NCBI RefSeq assembly: GCF_016464305.1
Contig: NZ_JAEIOJ010000014.1
Location: 1-64,000, forward strand
Direction: 5' to 3'
DNA from: Umezawaea beigongshangensis
Lineage (GTDB): Bacteria; Actinomycetota; Actinomycetes; Mycobacteriales; Pseudonocardiaceae
Length of the DNA stretch: 64,000 bases
Position numbers and translations under genes: made by a program. Below are positions 37,159 through 46,570 of this stretch, piece after piece; positions within the stretch are counted from its first letter, which is position 1; each line of letters starts with the position of its first letter. The notes below the pieces were generated by a model. The model was not told where the DNA came from, searched no databases, and was given only the letters and a program-made list of their open reading frames with translations.

Positions 37159-39159
37159 ATGGGCAAGCGCAACAGCGACCTCGCGGTCACCGGCGGGGAC
37201 ACCGACAAGGCGATGGGCTACTACGTCCCGCGCAACTACTGGGGCTCCCGCGTCGCCCCGTACGCCGGGGAGTGGGCGGCGATGGTGGCGGCGTGGCCCG
37301 CCGGTGCTGTCACGCACCTGTACCTGGCCGACTCGCCGGACCTGCCGTGGGTCACGCCGGGGCTGACGCTGCTCGGTGCGGGCCTGTCGGCCCTGGCCTA
37401 CAAGGCGGCCGGTACGCGGTCGGCGATCACCCGCGTGCACGCCACCGCGACCGGTCTGCTGGCCACCGGGTGGATGACGGCGTGCGCGATCGAGGCTCCC
37501 TGGACCAATCCGCTGGCGGGGTTGTGGTTGTACGGGGGTGCGGCGGTGGCGCTGTCGTGGAACATCCGCCGCGCCCTGCGAGGCGGCGAGGACAACGCAA
37601 GCGGCGGGCTGTTCGAGAAGGTCAAGCTCGCCCGCGTCCGCACCGGCGAGGCGCAGGTGGCGCCGAACAAGGTGACCGTGCCGCTGGCACTGCCCGCCGG
37701 TGAGGTGTCCATCGAGGACGTGCAGGAGAAGGCCGACAAGGTCGCCCAAGTCCTCGGCCTGCACAAGGGCTCCGTCCGGATCACCGGCGACCCCGACGAC
37801 CTGCGGCGCGGCACGATGGCGATCGTCCCGAACGACGTGCTGCGCAAGCCGCAGCCGTGGCCTGGACCGTCCGCGCCGGGTGGCTCGATCATGGCCCCGG
37901 TGGTGCCGGGGATGTACGAGGACAACGAGCCCGAGCGGATGTTCTTTCCCGGCAACAAGACCACACAGCGGCAGGCCGCGACGTGGATCGTGATCGGGAT
38001 GAAGGGGTCGGGCAAGACCGGCGGGGCGAAGAACTGCTGGACGGAGATCCTCACCCGCCGTGACGCCAACCTCGTGGTGCTGGACCCGTCCAAGGGGGAG
38101 CAGAGCGTGGCTTTCCTCGGCGACTCCGCGCACGTCATCACCGGTCAGCAAGCCTGCCAGCGGCTGGTGGACCGCGTCCCGGACACCATCACCGGCCGGG
38201 CCGACCAGCTGGGCAAGTGGGGTTACGACGAGTGGGTGCCCGAGGCGTTCACCGAGCACGGGATGCCCTACCTGGTGCTGTGGATCGAGGAGGCCACCCG
38301 GGTCCTGGAAGACGCCGCCACGCTGACCCGTATCGCTCAGGAGTGCCGCTCGGCGGGGATCTCGCTGGTGCTGTCGTTGCAGAAGCCCAGCTTCCGGCAG
38401 ATGAGCACCGACGTGCGCTCGCAGATCGACGGGGTGCTGTGCTTCGGCGTCAACGACATCGCCGACGCCGGGCTGATCCTCTCCGATGAGGTCATCGACG
38501 CCGGTGCCCGCCCAGACCGGTGGAAGAACCGCCAGGTCGGCTGCAACTACCTCGAAGGCCCCGACGTCGACGAGGACCGCTACGCGATCCCGGCACGCAC
38601 CTTCACCGCCACCGACGCCCAGCGCACCGCCGACATCAACGCGCACGCCGGCGTCCGCGCGGCGATGGACACCCTCACCGCCGAGCTGCTCGGCCTGCCC
38701 GCACAGCCCGGCAACACCACCACGACCGGTGAAGGGAAGGGATCCACTGTGGCCACCAAGACCTCTGGTGCGCGGGTGAAGCGGGCCGATCACAGCGACC
38801 TGGACCGGATGCCGGTCCCCGCCGACGACGACCCCGAGCCGCTGCCGGCCGACGCCGACCCCGATCTGCACGCCGACCCGGACATGGATCTGCCGGAGGA
38901 CCCCGACATGGACCTGCCCGGCGGGCGCCCGACCCGCAAGGAAGCCCTCGCCATGGTGTGCAGCGCGATCGAGGAACTCGCCGAGCGCGGCGTCACGGAG
39001 CTGACGGTGCGGGACCTGCCCGACCCGAAGCTGCTGGGGCGGACCCGGCAGTGGCTGTCGGGGATCTTGTCCGGCCTGGCCCGCGAGGGCCACCTGCACG
39101 AGGCGGGCACCGACGGCAACGCCACGCTCTACCGCCTGCCCCTGTGTGACGCAGCGTGA
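37159..39159 (+). CDS. tra: FtsK/SpoIIIE-type DNA translocase, Tra
   Basis: A 666-residue protein. Residues 40-135 hold several hydrophobic helices. The motor domain has Walker A WIVIGMKGSGKTGGAKNCW near residue 277, Walker B YLVLWIEEATRVLED near 372, and ISLVLSLQKPSFRQMSTDVR beyond. The C-terminal 90 residues form a winged-helix-like part after an acidic linker with repeated DPDMDLPEDP. In AICEs one such protein moves double-stranded DNA between mycelia after binding short repeats at the clt locus. Start: ATG 37159 behind GGAAGGAA. The C-terminal domain probably reads the clt. Confidence 0.9.
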   Translation: MGKRNSDLAVTGGDTDKAMGYYVPRNYWGSRVAPYAGEWAAMVAAWPAGAVTHLYLADSPDLPWVTPGLTLLGAGLSALAYKAAGTRSAITRVHATATGLLATGWMTACAIEAPWTNPLAGLWLYGGAAVALSWNIRRALRGGEDNASGGLFEKVKLARVRTGEAQVAPNKVTVPLALPAGEVSIEDVQEKADKVAQVLGLHKGSVRITGDPDDLRRGTMAIVPNDVLRKPQPWPGPSAPGGSIMAPVVPGMYEDNEPERMFFPGNKTTQRQAATWIVIGMKGSGKTGGAKNCWTEILTRRDANLVVLDPSKGEQSVAFLGDSAHVITGQQACQRLVDRVPDTITGRADQLGKWGYDEWVPEAFTEHGMPYLVLWIEEATRVLEDAATLTRIAQECRSAGISLVLSLQKPSFRQMSTDVRSQIDGVLCFGVNDIADAGLILSDEVIDAGARPDRWKNRQVGCNYLEGPDVDEDRYAIPARTFTATDAQRTADINAHAGVRAAMDTLTAELLGLPAQPGNTTTTGEGKGSTVATKTSGARVKRADHSDLDRMPVPADDDPEPLPADADPDLHADPDMDLPEDPDMDLPGGRPTRKEALAMVCSAIEELAERGVTELTVRDLPDPKLLGRTRQWLSGILSGLAREGHLHEAGTDGNATLYRLPLCDAA

Positions 39160-39381
39160 CAGGCGCGGGTGTGATGGGCGCGTCTGACGTCACCTGACGT
39201 CAGACACCCCCGCACTCCCGCCCAACGCGTGCGCGCACGTGCGCGCGTACGCGTGCGCGCGCGAAACCCGCATCCGCACCACCGTTCTGACAGAAGCTGA
39301 CGACCACTCCCAGGTCCTCGGCGCGACCCCGCACACCCATCTGACGCTACGCAGCGTCACCGACCTGTGGAGGAGACGGTC
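39160..39381. promoter_or_regulatory. Intergenic palindrome and alternating CG tract after tra
   Basis: At 39183-39204 lies a perfect inverted repeat TCTGACGTCA-CC-TGACGTCAGA, and at 39226-39263 an almost perfect purine/pyrimidine alternation rich in CG and TACGCG that could form Z-DNA. No gene fits here. The site directly behind tra is a candidate transfer locus (clt) or promoter; function not shown. Confidence 0.45.
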
Positions 39382-39870
39382 GTGGACTTCATCGCGATCC
39401 CCGCCGACCAGCACGCCGCCGACACCCTCACCGCCGAACTCGCCGACGTCCACGACGAACTGCGCCGCGCCGACACCAAGGCCACCGGGCTGCTGGGCCT
39501 GTTCGGTGCCGCCCTGGCCGGGCTCGTCGCCCTGACGCGCACCGCCGACATCGCCACGCCCGCGGTGCTGCTGCTGCACCTGGCGCTGTTGCCCGCCGGC
39601 GTGGCGGTGGTCGTGCTGCTGCTGGTGCTGCGCTCCCGCATCAGCAGCAACCCCACCGCGGCCGGGTTCCCCCGCTGGGCCACCTACCACTACGACCCCG
39701 TCGCGGTGCTGGAGGAGTTCACCGACCCCGCCGTGGTCCTCGCCCGCCGCGCCCGCGCCCTGGTCCTGCTCTCCGGCCTCGCGCTGGTCAAGCACCACCG
39801 CATCGGCACCGCCGTCAACAGCCTGCTCACCGCTGGGGCGCTGCTGCTGCTCGCCCTGCCCCTCGCCTGA
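39382..39870 (+). CDS. Pycsar-type transmembrane effector (PycTM-like)
   Basis: A 162-residue protein with the PycTM layout: an N-terminal helix ending in RRADTKATGLLGLFGAALAG (helix 1), VLLLHLALLPAGVAVVVLLL (helix 2), an RSRISSNPTAAGFPRWATYH stretch, and a last helix LTAGALLLLALPLA after the ALVKHHRIGTAVNSL segment. In Pycsar systems this effector disrupts the membrane when a cyclase makes cCMP or cUMP. No Pycsar cyclase is found in the window. Start: GTG 39382 with GGAGGAG upstream. It opens an accessory block between tra and the replication genes. Confidence 0.65.
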   Translation: MDFIAIPADQHAADTLTAELADVHDELRRADTKATGLLGLFGAALAGLVALTRTADIATPAVLLLHLALLPAGVAVVVLLLVLRSRISSNPTAAGFPRWATYHYDPVAVLEEFTDPAVVLARRARALVLLSGLALVKHHRIGTAVNSLLTAGALLLLALPLA

Positions 39871-39916
39871 CCCGCACCCACCTGCTTGCACCGTCCACGA
39901 CCACCAGGAGGACGAC

Positions 39917-40411
39917 GTGTCCGCACCGCACACCGCCACAGCACGACCGCCCGACATCCGCACCCGTGACGCGGTGTTCAACCGCATCGCCCACCACGAG
40001 GCCGCGCACGCCGTGGGCGCGCTGCGCACCGACGGCCGGGTCATCAGCGTCCACATCCGCCTCACCCCCGACGGCGGCGCCGACGGGCTGACGCACATGG
40101 AGCACTCCGCCGACGACGAGGGCTTCCGCGGCGCCGCGCTGGCCAGCCTCGCCGGGCTGATCGGCGAGCGGCAGTGGTTGCAGCACAACGACCTGCTCAC
40201 CGCCGCGCACACGAGCGAGATTGACCGCGACATCACCGGCGACATCCCCAACGCCCAGGACTGCCTCAACCGCATCCCCCGCGAGCGGCGCCCCTCCCTG
40301 CACGTGGTGCAGCGCGCCGCCGAGGTGCTGGTGGCCCGGCACTGGGACCACATCGCCGACCTCGCCGCCCGCCTGCGCACCGACCGCGAACTGCGCCACA
40401 TCACCCGCTGA
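39917..40411 (+). CDS. HExxH protein, M41-peptidase-like
   Basis: A 164-residue protein with RIAHHEAAHAVGALRTDGRV; the HEAAHAV is the zinc site found in FtsH-type M41 peptidases. A second part, LASLAGLIGERQW, resembles the LAGRAAE segment of that family. There is no ATPase or membrane part, so it is a stand-alone peptidase-like domain. GTG start behind AGGAGG. The partner and substrate are unknown. It could be a metal-binding regulator. Confidence 0.6.
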   Translation: MSAPHTATARPPDIRTRDAVFNRIAHHEAAHAVGALRTDGRVISVHIRLTPDGGADGLTHMEHSADDEGFRGAALASLAGLIGERQWLQHNDLLTAAHTSEIDRDITGDIPNAQDCLNRIPRERRPSLHVVQRAAEVLVARHWDHIADLAARLRTDRELRHITR

Positions 40412-40469
40412 CCACCGCACCACCCCGCCCCGACCGGCTCGGTCTCACCATCCACAGAGGAGAACCATC

Positions 40470-41321
40470 GTGATCACCCGCGACACCCACGTTCAAGACG
40501 CCCTCACCGAAGCCGTCACCGCCCTCAACCGGGCGTCCGACGCCGACGCCACCCTCAAAACCGCCACCGCCCTCGGACTGGCCGGCACCATCGCCCCGCT
40601 CGTCGGCGTGGCCAAGGGCGTGGCCCAGGTGGTCGCCAACTGCACCACCTCCGCCCGGCGGATGTCCGAGCAGACCGAGGACGCCGCCGTCGGCGAGGCA
40701 CACCACGGCACCCGCCTCGCCACCCGCGCCGCCGCCCGCACCCTGCAAGGACTGCGCGCCCACCTGGTGGAGACCCACACCGCGGCCTGGAACGCCCGCG
40801 CCGCCGCCGCGGTCACCTCCTCACCCGGCGTCGCCGCCCGCGACCACCTGGAAGTCGCCGACCGCGCCCTGACCCAGGCGGGAAACCTCGGGCTGCACCG
40901 CGCCGGCACCGACCCCATCGCCCTGGCCTCCACCACCCACGCCCTGCCCCACATCGCCGACCGGCTCGTCTCGCTGATCGAGGCGTGCCGCAACGCCGCC
41001 CACCGCCTCGCCGAACAGGCCACCACCCCCGCCGAGCAGACCGCGCACCGCGACACCGAACACGCCGCCTACCAGGCCGTGCGCACCGCGCACTCCTTAC
41101 GCCGCACCCTGGCCACCCTCGCCGGACGCGCGCAGGAAGCCCGCGCCCTGGCCGTGCGCAAGTGCCCCGAGTGCGGAGAAGCCGCACTCGCGCACACCCC
41201 CGACGACCTCACCCCGGCCCAGCGCAACTCCCGCCGCCGCCCGGCCTGGTCGCACCGCGACGGCACCCAGCTCTGCCCCGTCATGGGCACCGGCGGCTAC
41301 GAGCCCGCCAAGCCCGTCTGA
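40470..41321 (+). CDS. Helical protein with C-terminal zinc knuckle
   Basis: A 283-residue, alanine-rich helical protein. Residues 40-60 (ALGLAGTIAPLVGVAKGVAQ) could be a weak membrane or amphipathic helix. The C-terminus has CPECGEAAL and a later C (QLCPVMG), resembling a zinc ribbon. I do not recognise a family. The start is GTG 40470 behind AGGAG. It sits in the same-strand accessory block of element C. Confidence 0.55.
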   Translation: MITRDTHVQDALTEAVTALNRASDADATLKTATALGLAGTIAPLVGVAKGVAQVVANCTTSARRMSEQTEDAAVGEAHHGTRLATRAAARTLQGLRAHLVETHTAAWNARAAAAVTSSPGVAARDHLEVADRALTQAGNLGLHRAGTDPIALASTTHALPHIADRLVSLIEACRNAAHRLAEQATTPAEQTAHRDTEHAAYQAVRTAHSLRRTLATLAGRAQEARALAVRKCPECGEAALAHTPDDLTPAQRNSRRRPAWSHRDGTQLCPVMGTGGYEPAKPV

Positions 41322-41418
41322 CCCACCCCTCGCCCCATCCCACGAGCAGTGCGGGGACGGCCGGTGACCCGGCCCGGCCGCCCCCGCACCACCACCCCGG
41401 ATCGGAGAACGAGCGACC

Positions 41419-42045
41419 GTGAACACCACCACCGCCGTGATCCTCGCCGCCACCAGCACCACCGGATGGATCACCACCAGCACCATCGCCGCCGCCCTGT
41501 GGAAGCAGCTGCACACCGACCCCCTCACCGGCCTGCCCAACCGCGCCGTGCTCGACCTGCTCGCCCGCCGCACCCGCCGACGTCACGGGCGGGTGGGACT
41601 GCTGCTGCTGGACCTCGACCGGTTCAAGTCCATCAACGACACCCACGGCCACCGCACGGGCGACGACGTCCTGCGCGCCGTCGCCCACCGCCTCACCACC
41701 ACCACCCGCCCCGGAGAGGTCCCGATCCGGCTGCACGGCGACGAGTTCGCCCTCTGGCTGGGCCGCACCACCTCTTCCGCCGCCGCCCGCGACCGGGCCG
41801 CCGAGATCGCCCGCGCCCTGGCCTTCCACCTCGTCCAGCGGCACGACGGCCGGGTGCTGGCCGTCTCCGCCAGCGTCGGCGCGCACACCGTGCCCGCCGC
41901 GCGGTTCGACCTCTCGACACTGCTGGCCGGAGCCGACGCGGCCATGTACGCCGCCAAACACGCCCACCACGTCTCCACCCTGCCCACCCCCGCCGCACCG
42001 CGCCGCCGCGCCACCGGCACCGAGAACGCGACGGAGAGCGCCTGA
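41419..42045 (+). CDS. GGDEF-domain protein
   Basis: A 208-residue protein: one N-terminal hydrophobic segment (TAVILAATSTTGWITTSTIA), then a diguanylate-cyclase domain with DPLTGLPNRA, LLLLDLDRFKSINDTHGHRT (substrate and metal residues) and RLHGDEFALWL in place of the usual GGDEF, then ADAAMYAAK. The first Gly of the signature is His, which may lower or change activity. The Asp/Glu pair remains. Known for the family: makes c-di-GMP from GTP. On a conjugative element it could change host behaviour or feed the TM effector three genes upstream; that is speculation. Overlaps the methyltransferase start. Confidence 0.85.
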   Translation: MNTTTAVILAATSTTGWITTSTIAAALWKQLHTDPLTGLPNRAVLDLLARRTRRRHGRVGLLLLDLDRFKSINDTHGHRTGDDVLRAVAHRLTTTTRPGEVPIRLHGDEFALWLGRTTSSAAARDRAAEIARALAFHLVQRHDGRVLAVSASVGAHTVPAARFDLSTLLAGADAAMYAAKHAHHVSTLPTPAAPRRRATGTENATESA

Positions 42046-43748
42046 TGAGCCTGACCTTCACCGACATCTTCTGCGGAGCCGGAGGCTCCTCCATCGGTCT
42101 GACCGCCGCCGGGTTTCAGCTGAAGCTGGCCGCGAACCACTGGGACCGCGCGATCGAGACCCACGCCGCGAACTTCCGCGACGCGGAGCACCTGTGCGCC
42201 GACGTGTCCAACTACGACATGCGCCGCCTGCCCACCACGGACGTGCTGTGGGCCTCCCCGATCTGCACCGAGATCAGCCCCGCCGGCGGACGCAAGCGCA
42301 CCCGAGGGCAGCTCGACCTGCTCCAGTCCGCGAACGAGGAAGGGACGGCCAGCTCGGACGGGCTGGACCGGACGCGGGCAACGTTCCACGACGTCATCCG
42401 CGCCACCGAGGTGCACCGCTACAAGGCCGTGCTCGTCGAGAACGTGACCAACGTGGCCAGCGACTGGGAACTGTTCGACTGGTGGGTCAGCGGCATGGTC
42501 CAGCTCGGCTACAACGTCCAGTTCGTCTCGGTGAGCTCGGCGCACATCGGCGACGAGACCAACCCGCACGCCCCGCAGTGGCGCGACAGGTTGTACATGG
42601 TCTTCACCCGCAAGGGCATCGCGCTGCCCGACGTCGCCCCGCGCCCCTTGGCCCACTGCGCGGTGTGCGACCAGACCGCACCCGCCGTGCAATCCTGGAA
42701 GCGCCCCGACCGCCGCCGCATCGGCAAGTACGGGCAGCAGTACGTCTACCGCTGCCCCAACACCACCTGCCGCCACGCGATCGTGGAGCCCTACGTCCTC
42801 CCGGCCGCCGCCGCGATCGACTGGACCGATCAGGGCACCCTGATCGGGGAGCGCGCCCGCCCGCTGGCGGAGAAGACCATGCGGCGCATCCGCACCGGCC
42901 TGGCGATGTTCGCCCAACCCGTCGTCGCGGCGGCGGGCGGCAACACCTGGGAGCGCCCCGGCTCGGACTACGTCCGCGCCTGGCCCGCCCTGGAATTACC
43001 GGTCATGGCTCGCACCGGCACCCCCGGCGACGGCGTGGCCGTCCCGCCGTTCCTGTCCCCGGCCGGCGGCACCTGGAACGACACCCCCAGCTCTGTCGAC
43101 ACTCCGATGCGCACCCGCACCACCCGCGACACCGAAGCCCTCATCTGCCCGCCGGTCATGGTCAGCGTCAACCACGACGACGCCCGCGCCTACCTCGTCG
43201 ACGAGCGCCCGCTGCCCTCGCGCACCACGAAGATCGGCGACGGCATCGCCGTCGCGCCGTTCGTCGCCGAACTGCGTGGCGGCGGCTCCACCGCCCGCCC
43301 GACCCAGCATCCGCTGTCCACCGTGACCGCGGGCGGGCGTCACCACGGCCTGGTCGTGCCCGACGGCGCGTTCTACGTCAAGAACTACGGCGGACACGAC
43401 CCCTCCAAGGTCAAGCCGGTCGGCACCCCGCTCGGCGCGATCACCGCCACCGGCGGCAACCACGCACTCGTCATCCCCTACCGGCGCGGCGCGAAACCCC
43501 ACCGCGCCGACCGGGAACCGGTGTCCACGGTGGCCACCCGCGAACAGCACGGCCTGATGCACCCCGCCGTCGACATCGACGCCGTCCGCTTCCGCATGTT
43601 GAAGCCCCGCGAACACCTCGCCGCACAACGCTTCCCCCGCGCCTACACCGTCCTGGGCAACGGCGGCGAACAGACCATGCAGGCCGGAAACGCCGTCAGC
43701 TCCAACGTCGCCCAATGGCTCGCCACCGCCCTCGCCGCCGTGCTCTGA
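42045..43748 (+). CDS. DNA cytosine-5 methyltransferase
   Basis: A 567-residue C5 methyltransferase. Motif I is FCGAGGSSIGL at residues 9-19, motif IV is ASPICTEISPAGG (catalytic Cys near residue 76; the usual Pro before Cys is Ile), motif VI is VLVENVTN, motif VIII QWRDRLYM. A zinc-binding insert CAVCDQTA ... CPNTTC follows, then the target-recognition part, and motifs IX-X near RMLKPREHLAAQRFP and GNAVSSN. No restriction enzyme is linked, so it is probably an orphan that protects the element from host restriction. Start overlaps the GGDEF stop (TGATGA). Confidence 0.9.
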   Translation: MSLTFTDIFCGAGGSSIGLTAAGFQLKLAANHWDRAIETHAANFRDAEHLCADVSNYDMRRLPTTDVLWASPICTEISPAGGRKRTRGQLDLLQSANEEGTASSDGLDRTRATFHDVIRATEVHRYKAVLVENVTNVASDWELFDWWVSGMVQLGYNVQFVSVSSAHIGDETNPHAPQWRDRLYMVFTRKGIALPDVAPRPLAHCAVCDQTAPAVQSWKRPDRRRIGKYGQQYVYRCPNTTCRHAIVEPYVLPAAAAIDWTDQGTLIGERARPLAEKTMRRIRTGLAMFAQPVVAAAGGNTWERPGSDYVRAWPALELPVMARTGTPGDGVAVPPFLSPAGGTWNDTPSSVDTPMRTRTTRDTEALICPPVMVSVNHDDARAYLVDERPLPSRTTKIGDGIAVAPFVAELRGGGSTARPTQHPLSTVTAGGRHHGLVVPDGAFYVKNYGGHDPSKVKPVGTPLGAITATGGNHALVIPYRRGAKPHRADREPVSTVATREQHGLMHPAVDIDAVRFRMLKPREHLAAQRFPRAYTVLGNGGEQTMQAGNAVSSNVAQWLATALAAVL

Positions 43749-43771
43749 CCACAATCCGGAGGAGACCCACC

Positions 43772-44008
43772 ATGCCCACCACCGAACCGGCTACCGGTGG
43801 CGATGTCCGCGTCAGCGTCTCCGGCTGGGCCGGATGGAACGTCTGGCTCGACGTCGAGACCTACCACGACCCCGACCGTCGCGCCGACGTCGCACTGCAA
43901 CCCCGCGAAGCCGCCCGCATCGCCGCGCACCTGCTCGCCGCCGCCCTGATCTGCACCGCCAAGCGCCTGCCCGGCCAAGTCCGTCGCATGAGTGCAGGTG
44001 CGCGATGA
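43772..44008 (+). CDS. Small hypothetical AICE protein
   Basis: A 78-residue protein: GWAGWNVWLDVETYHDPDRR followed by a helical part ADVALQPREAARIAAHLLAA. No recognised family. ATG behind GGAGGAG; its stop overlaps the primase start (ATGA), so it belongs to the replication group. Confidence 0.55.
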   Translation: MPTTEPATGGDVRVSVSGWAGWNVWLDVETYHDPDRRADVALQPREAARIAAHLLAAALICTAKRLPGQVRRMSAGAR

Positions 44009-44973
44009 ACAAGACCGCCAAGACCGCGCTCGCCGCCGCTCTGGACGCCGCCGCGCGAGGGTGGCACGTCTTCCCGCTGCGTCCCGGCAGCAAGATCCCC
44101 GCCCTGCACGGCGAGAAGTCCTGCCCCCGCACCGGCCCCTGCACGACCGGACACCTCGGGTGGGAGCAGCGCGCCACCACCGACCCCGACCGCATCCACC
44201 GCGCCTGGTCGACCGCCGCGTTCAACATCGGCATCGCCACCGGCCCGGCAGGACTGGTCGTGGTCGACCTGGACACGCCGAAGTCACCCGCCGACGTGCC
44301 CACCCCCGGCTGGACCCGAGAGGGAATCGCCGACGGGCACGACGTGTTCGTCAGCCTCTGCGAGCAGGCCGGGAAACCCGTGCCGTGGGAGACGTTCACC
44401 GTGCGCACCGCCCGCGGCGGCTCACACCTCTACTTCACCGCACCGCCCGGTGTGCAGCTGCGCAACACCGAGGGCGACACCGGCAGCGGACTCGGGTGGA
44501 AGGTCGACACCCGCGCCGGCGGCGGCTACGTCGTCGCCGCGGGCTCCACCACCCCCGACGGCGCTTACACGATCTTGGATGAGCGGCCTCCTGCCGAACT
44601 GCCCACCTGGTTGGTCCAGGCACTGACTCCCAAGCCGCGCACGGCCATCTCAGCGCCCGTTCTGCCGCCCGCAGAGCGGATGAACTCCTACGTGGACGCA
44701 GCACTTCGGGGTGAGCGCGACCGGGTCGCAGCGGCTCAACCAGGGGCGCACGACCGGACCCTGTTCGCCGCCGCGGTCGCCCTCGGGCAACTCGTCGGCG
44801 CCGGAACCCTGCCCTCGGGTACAGCCGAATCCCACCTCTACGCAGCCGCCGCCCACATGCTCAACAACCGCTGCGACTGCACCGAATCCAAGATCCGCCG
44901 CACCATCGCCAACGGCCTGCGCATCGGTGCCAGCGACCCCCGCACCGTCCCGACACACCGGGCTGCGCGATGA
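44005..44973 (+). CDS. Bifunctional DNA primase/polymerase
   Basis: A 322-residue prim-pol of the archaeo-eukaryotic primase type used by AICEs. It begins ALDAAARGWHVFPLRPGSKI, typical, with catalytic LVVVDLDTP (DxD), TARGGSHLYF and GWKVDTRAGGGYVVAAGS. A C-terminal helical region follows. It should prime and start replication of the excised element. Followed within 55 bp by the DUF3987 gene. Confidence 0.9.
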   Translation: MNKTAKTALAAALDAAARGWHVFPLRPGSKIPALHGEKSCPRTGPCTTGHLGWEQRATTDPDRIHRAWSTAAFNIGIATGPAGLVVVDLDTPKSPADVPTPGWTREGIADGHDVFVSLCEQAGKPVPWETFTVRTARGGSHLYFTAPPGVQLRNTEGDTGSGLGWKVDTRAGGGYVVAAGSTTPDGAYTILDERPPAELPTWLVQALTPKPRTAISAPVLPPAERMNSYVDAALRGERDRVAAAQPGAHDRTLFAAAVALGQLVGAGTLPSGTAESHLYAAAAHMLNNRCDCTESKIRRTIANGLRIGASDPRTVPTHRAAR

Positions 44974-45022
44974 CCGTCCCCGCCGATGACGCCGCAGGCA
45001 CGATCCTCGGAAAGGCCCGAGC

Positions 45023-46570
45023 ATGACCACCGCCCGCCCGCTGCACGCCGTCCCCACCACCACCCCTGGCGACACCAGCGGCACCCCCGCTCCCGAGTGG
45101 GAGGCGCCGGTGCCGCTGGGCGGCGGGCGGGTCGTCCCGGCCTTCCCGGTCGACGCCTTCCCCGACTGGGTCGCCGACCACGTCGCCGCCGTCGCCGACG
45201 CCACCCAAACCCCGCCCGACCTCGCCGGGTGCCTCGCACTCGTCGCGCTGTCCACCGCCGCCGGCGGACGGGTCCGCGTGCAGGTCCGACCCGGCTGGGA
45301 CGAACCGGTCAACCTCTACACCGTCGTCGTCCTGCCCCCGGCATCACGCAAGTCAGCGGTGTTCAAAGCCATGACCCGACCCATCCGCGCCGTGGAGCGG
45401 GAACTGGTCGACGAGGCCAAGGTCGCGATCGAGGCCGCGCGCATCGCCCACCGGGCGGCGGAGGAACTGGCCGGACGCGCGGAGAAGGCCGCGCTGTCAG
45501 CCGACCGCGACTCCCGCGACAGCGCGCTGGAAGCCGCCGTGAACGCCGCGATGGAAGTCGACCGCACCGCCATCCCCATCAAACCCCGCCTCATCGCCGA
45601 CGACGCCACACCCGAAGCCGTCGCCACACTGCTGGCCGACCACGGCGGACGCATCGCCGTCCTCTCAGCCGAAGGCGGCCTGTTCGCCACCCTCGCCGGG
45701 CGCTACTCCGGCACCCCCAACCTCGACGTCTTCCTCAAAGGCCACGCCGGAGACCTGCACCTAGTCGACCGCCAAGGCCGCGAGGCCACCGCGGTGGAGG
45801 AACCCGCCATCACCCTGGGCCTGACCGTGCAGCCCGCCATCCTCGACGGCCTGGCCGCCAACGACACCTTCCGGGGAACCGGGCTGCTGGCCCGGATCAT
45901 GTTCTCTCTGCCCGTCAACACCGTCGGCAGCCGCCTGTCCCGCCCACCCGCCGTCCCCGACGCGGTCGCCGACGCCTACGACACCCGGCTGCGCTCCCTC
46001 GTGCGCGAACTCGCCGACTGGACCGACCCCGCCGTCCTGCCCTTCACACCCGACGCAGACGACCTCATGGCCGACCTGCAAGACGAAATCGAACCCCGCC
46101 TCCACCCCGACACCGGCTCCTGGGCACACCTGGGGGACTGGGGCGGCAAACAAGCCGGACTCACCGCCCGCATCGCCGCCCTGCTCCACCTCGCCCACAA
46201 CCCCACCACCTGGGCCGGAGCCATCACCACCAGCACCTTCACCGCCGCCAAGCAACTCACCGACTACGCCGCCGGCCACGCCCTCGCCGCCTTCGACCGC
46301 ATGGGCGCCGACCCCGCCGTCGAAGCCGCCCGCACGGTGCTGACCTGGATCAAGCGCACCCGCCCCACCTCCTTCACCGTCCGCGAGGTCTTCAGCGCCC
46401 TCAACCGCGGCCAGTTCCGCAAGGTCACCGACCTCACCCCCGCCCTGGAAGTCCTCGAACAGCACGGCCACATCCAGCTCGCCCCCGCACCCGACCGCAC
46501 CGGCCCCGGCCGCCGCCCCTCCCCGACCTACTACGCCCACCCCACCCACCGCGCGGAGGGAACCCCATGA
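45023..46570 (+). CDS. DUF3987 (YfjI-type) replication helicase-like protein
   Basis: A 515-residue protein. It shows DVFPDWVADHV-like opening (FPVDAFPDWVADHVAAVADA), LYTVVVLPPASRKSAVFKAM where a P-loop would be (P-P-A-S-R-K-S), a coiled-coil stretch at residues 125-180, GGRIAVLSAEGGLFATLAGR (Walker B-like), and a C-terminal winged helix (TSFTVREVFSALNRG). Partner of the prim-pol in AICE replication. The start overlaps a minimal 18-codon frame from 44970, which may couple it to the primase. Confidence 0.8.
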   Translation: MTTARPLHAVPTTTPGDTSGTPAPEWEAPVPLGGGRVVPAFPVDAFPDWVADHVAAVADATQTPPDLAGCLALVALSTAAGGRVRVQVRPGWDEPVNLYTVVVLPPASRKSAVFKAMTRPIRAVERELVDEAKVAIEAARIAHRAAEELAGRAEKAALSADRDSRDSALEAAVNAAMEVDRTAIPIKPRLIADDATPEAVATLLADHGGRIAVLSAEGGLFATLAGRYSGTPNLDVFLKGHAGDLHLVDRQGREATAVEEPAITLGLTVQPAILDGLAANDTFRGTGLLARIMFSLPVNTVGSRLSRPPAVPDAVADAYDTRLRSLVRELADWTDPAVLPFTPDADDLMADLQDEIEPRLHPDTGSWAHLGDWGGKQAGLTARIAALLHLAHNPTTWAGAITTSTFTAAKQLTDYAAGHALAAFDRMGADPAVEAARTVLTWIKRTRPTSFTVREVFSALNRGQFRKVTDLTPALEVLEQHGHIQLAPAPDRTGPGRRPSPTYYAHPTHRAEGTP

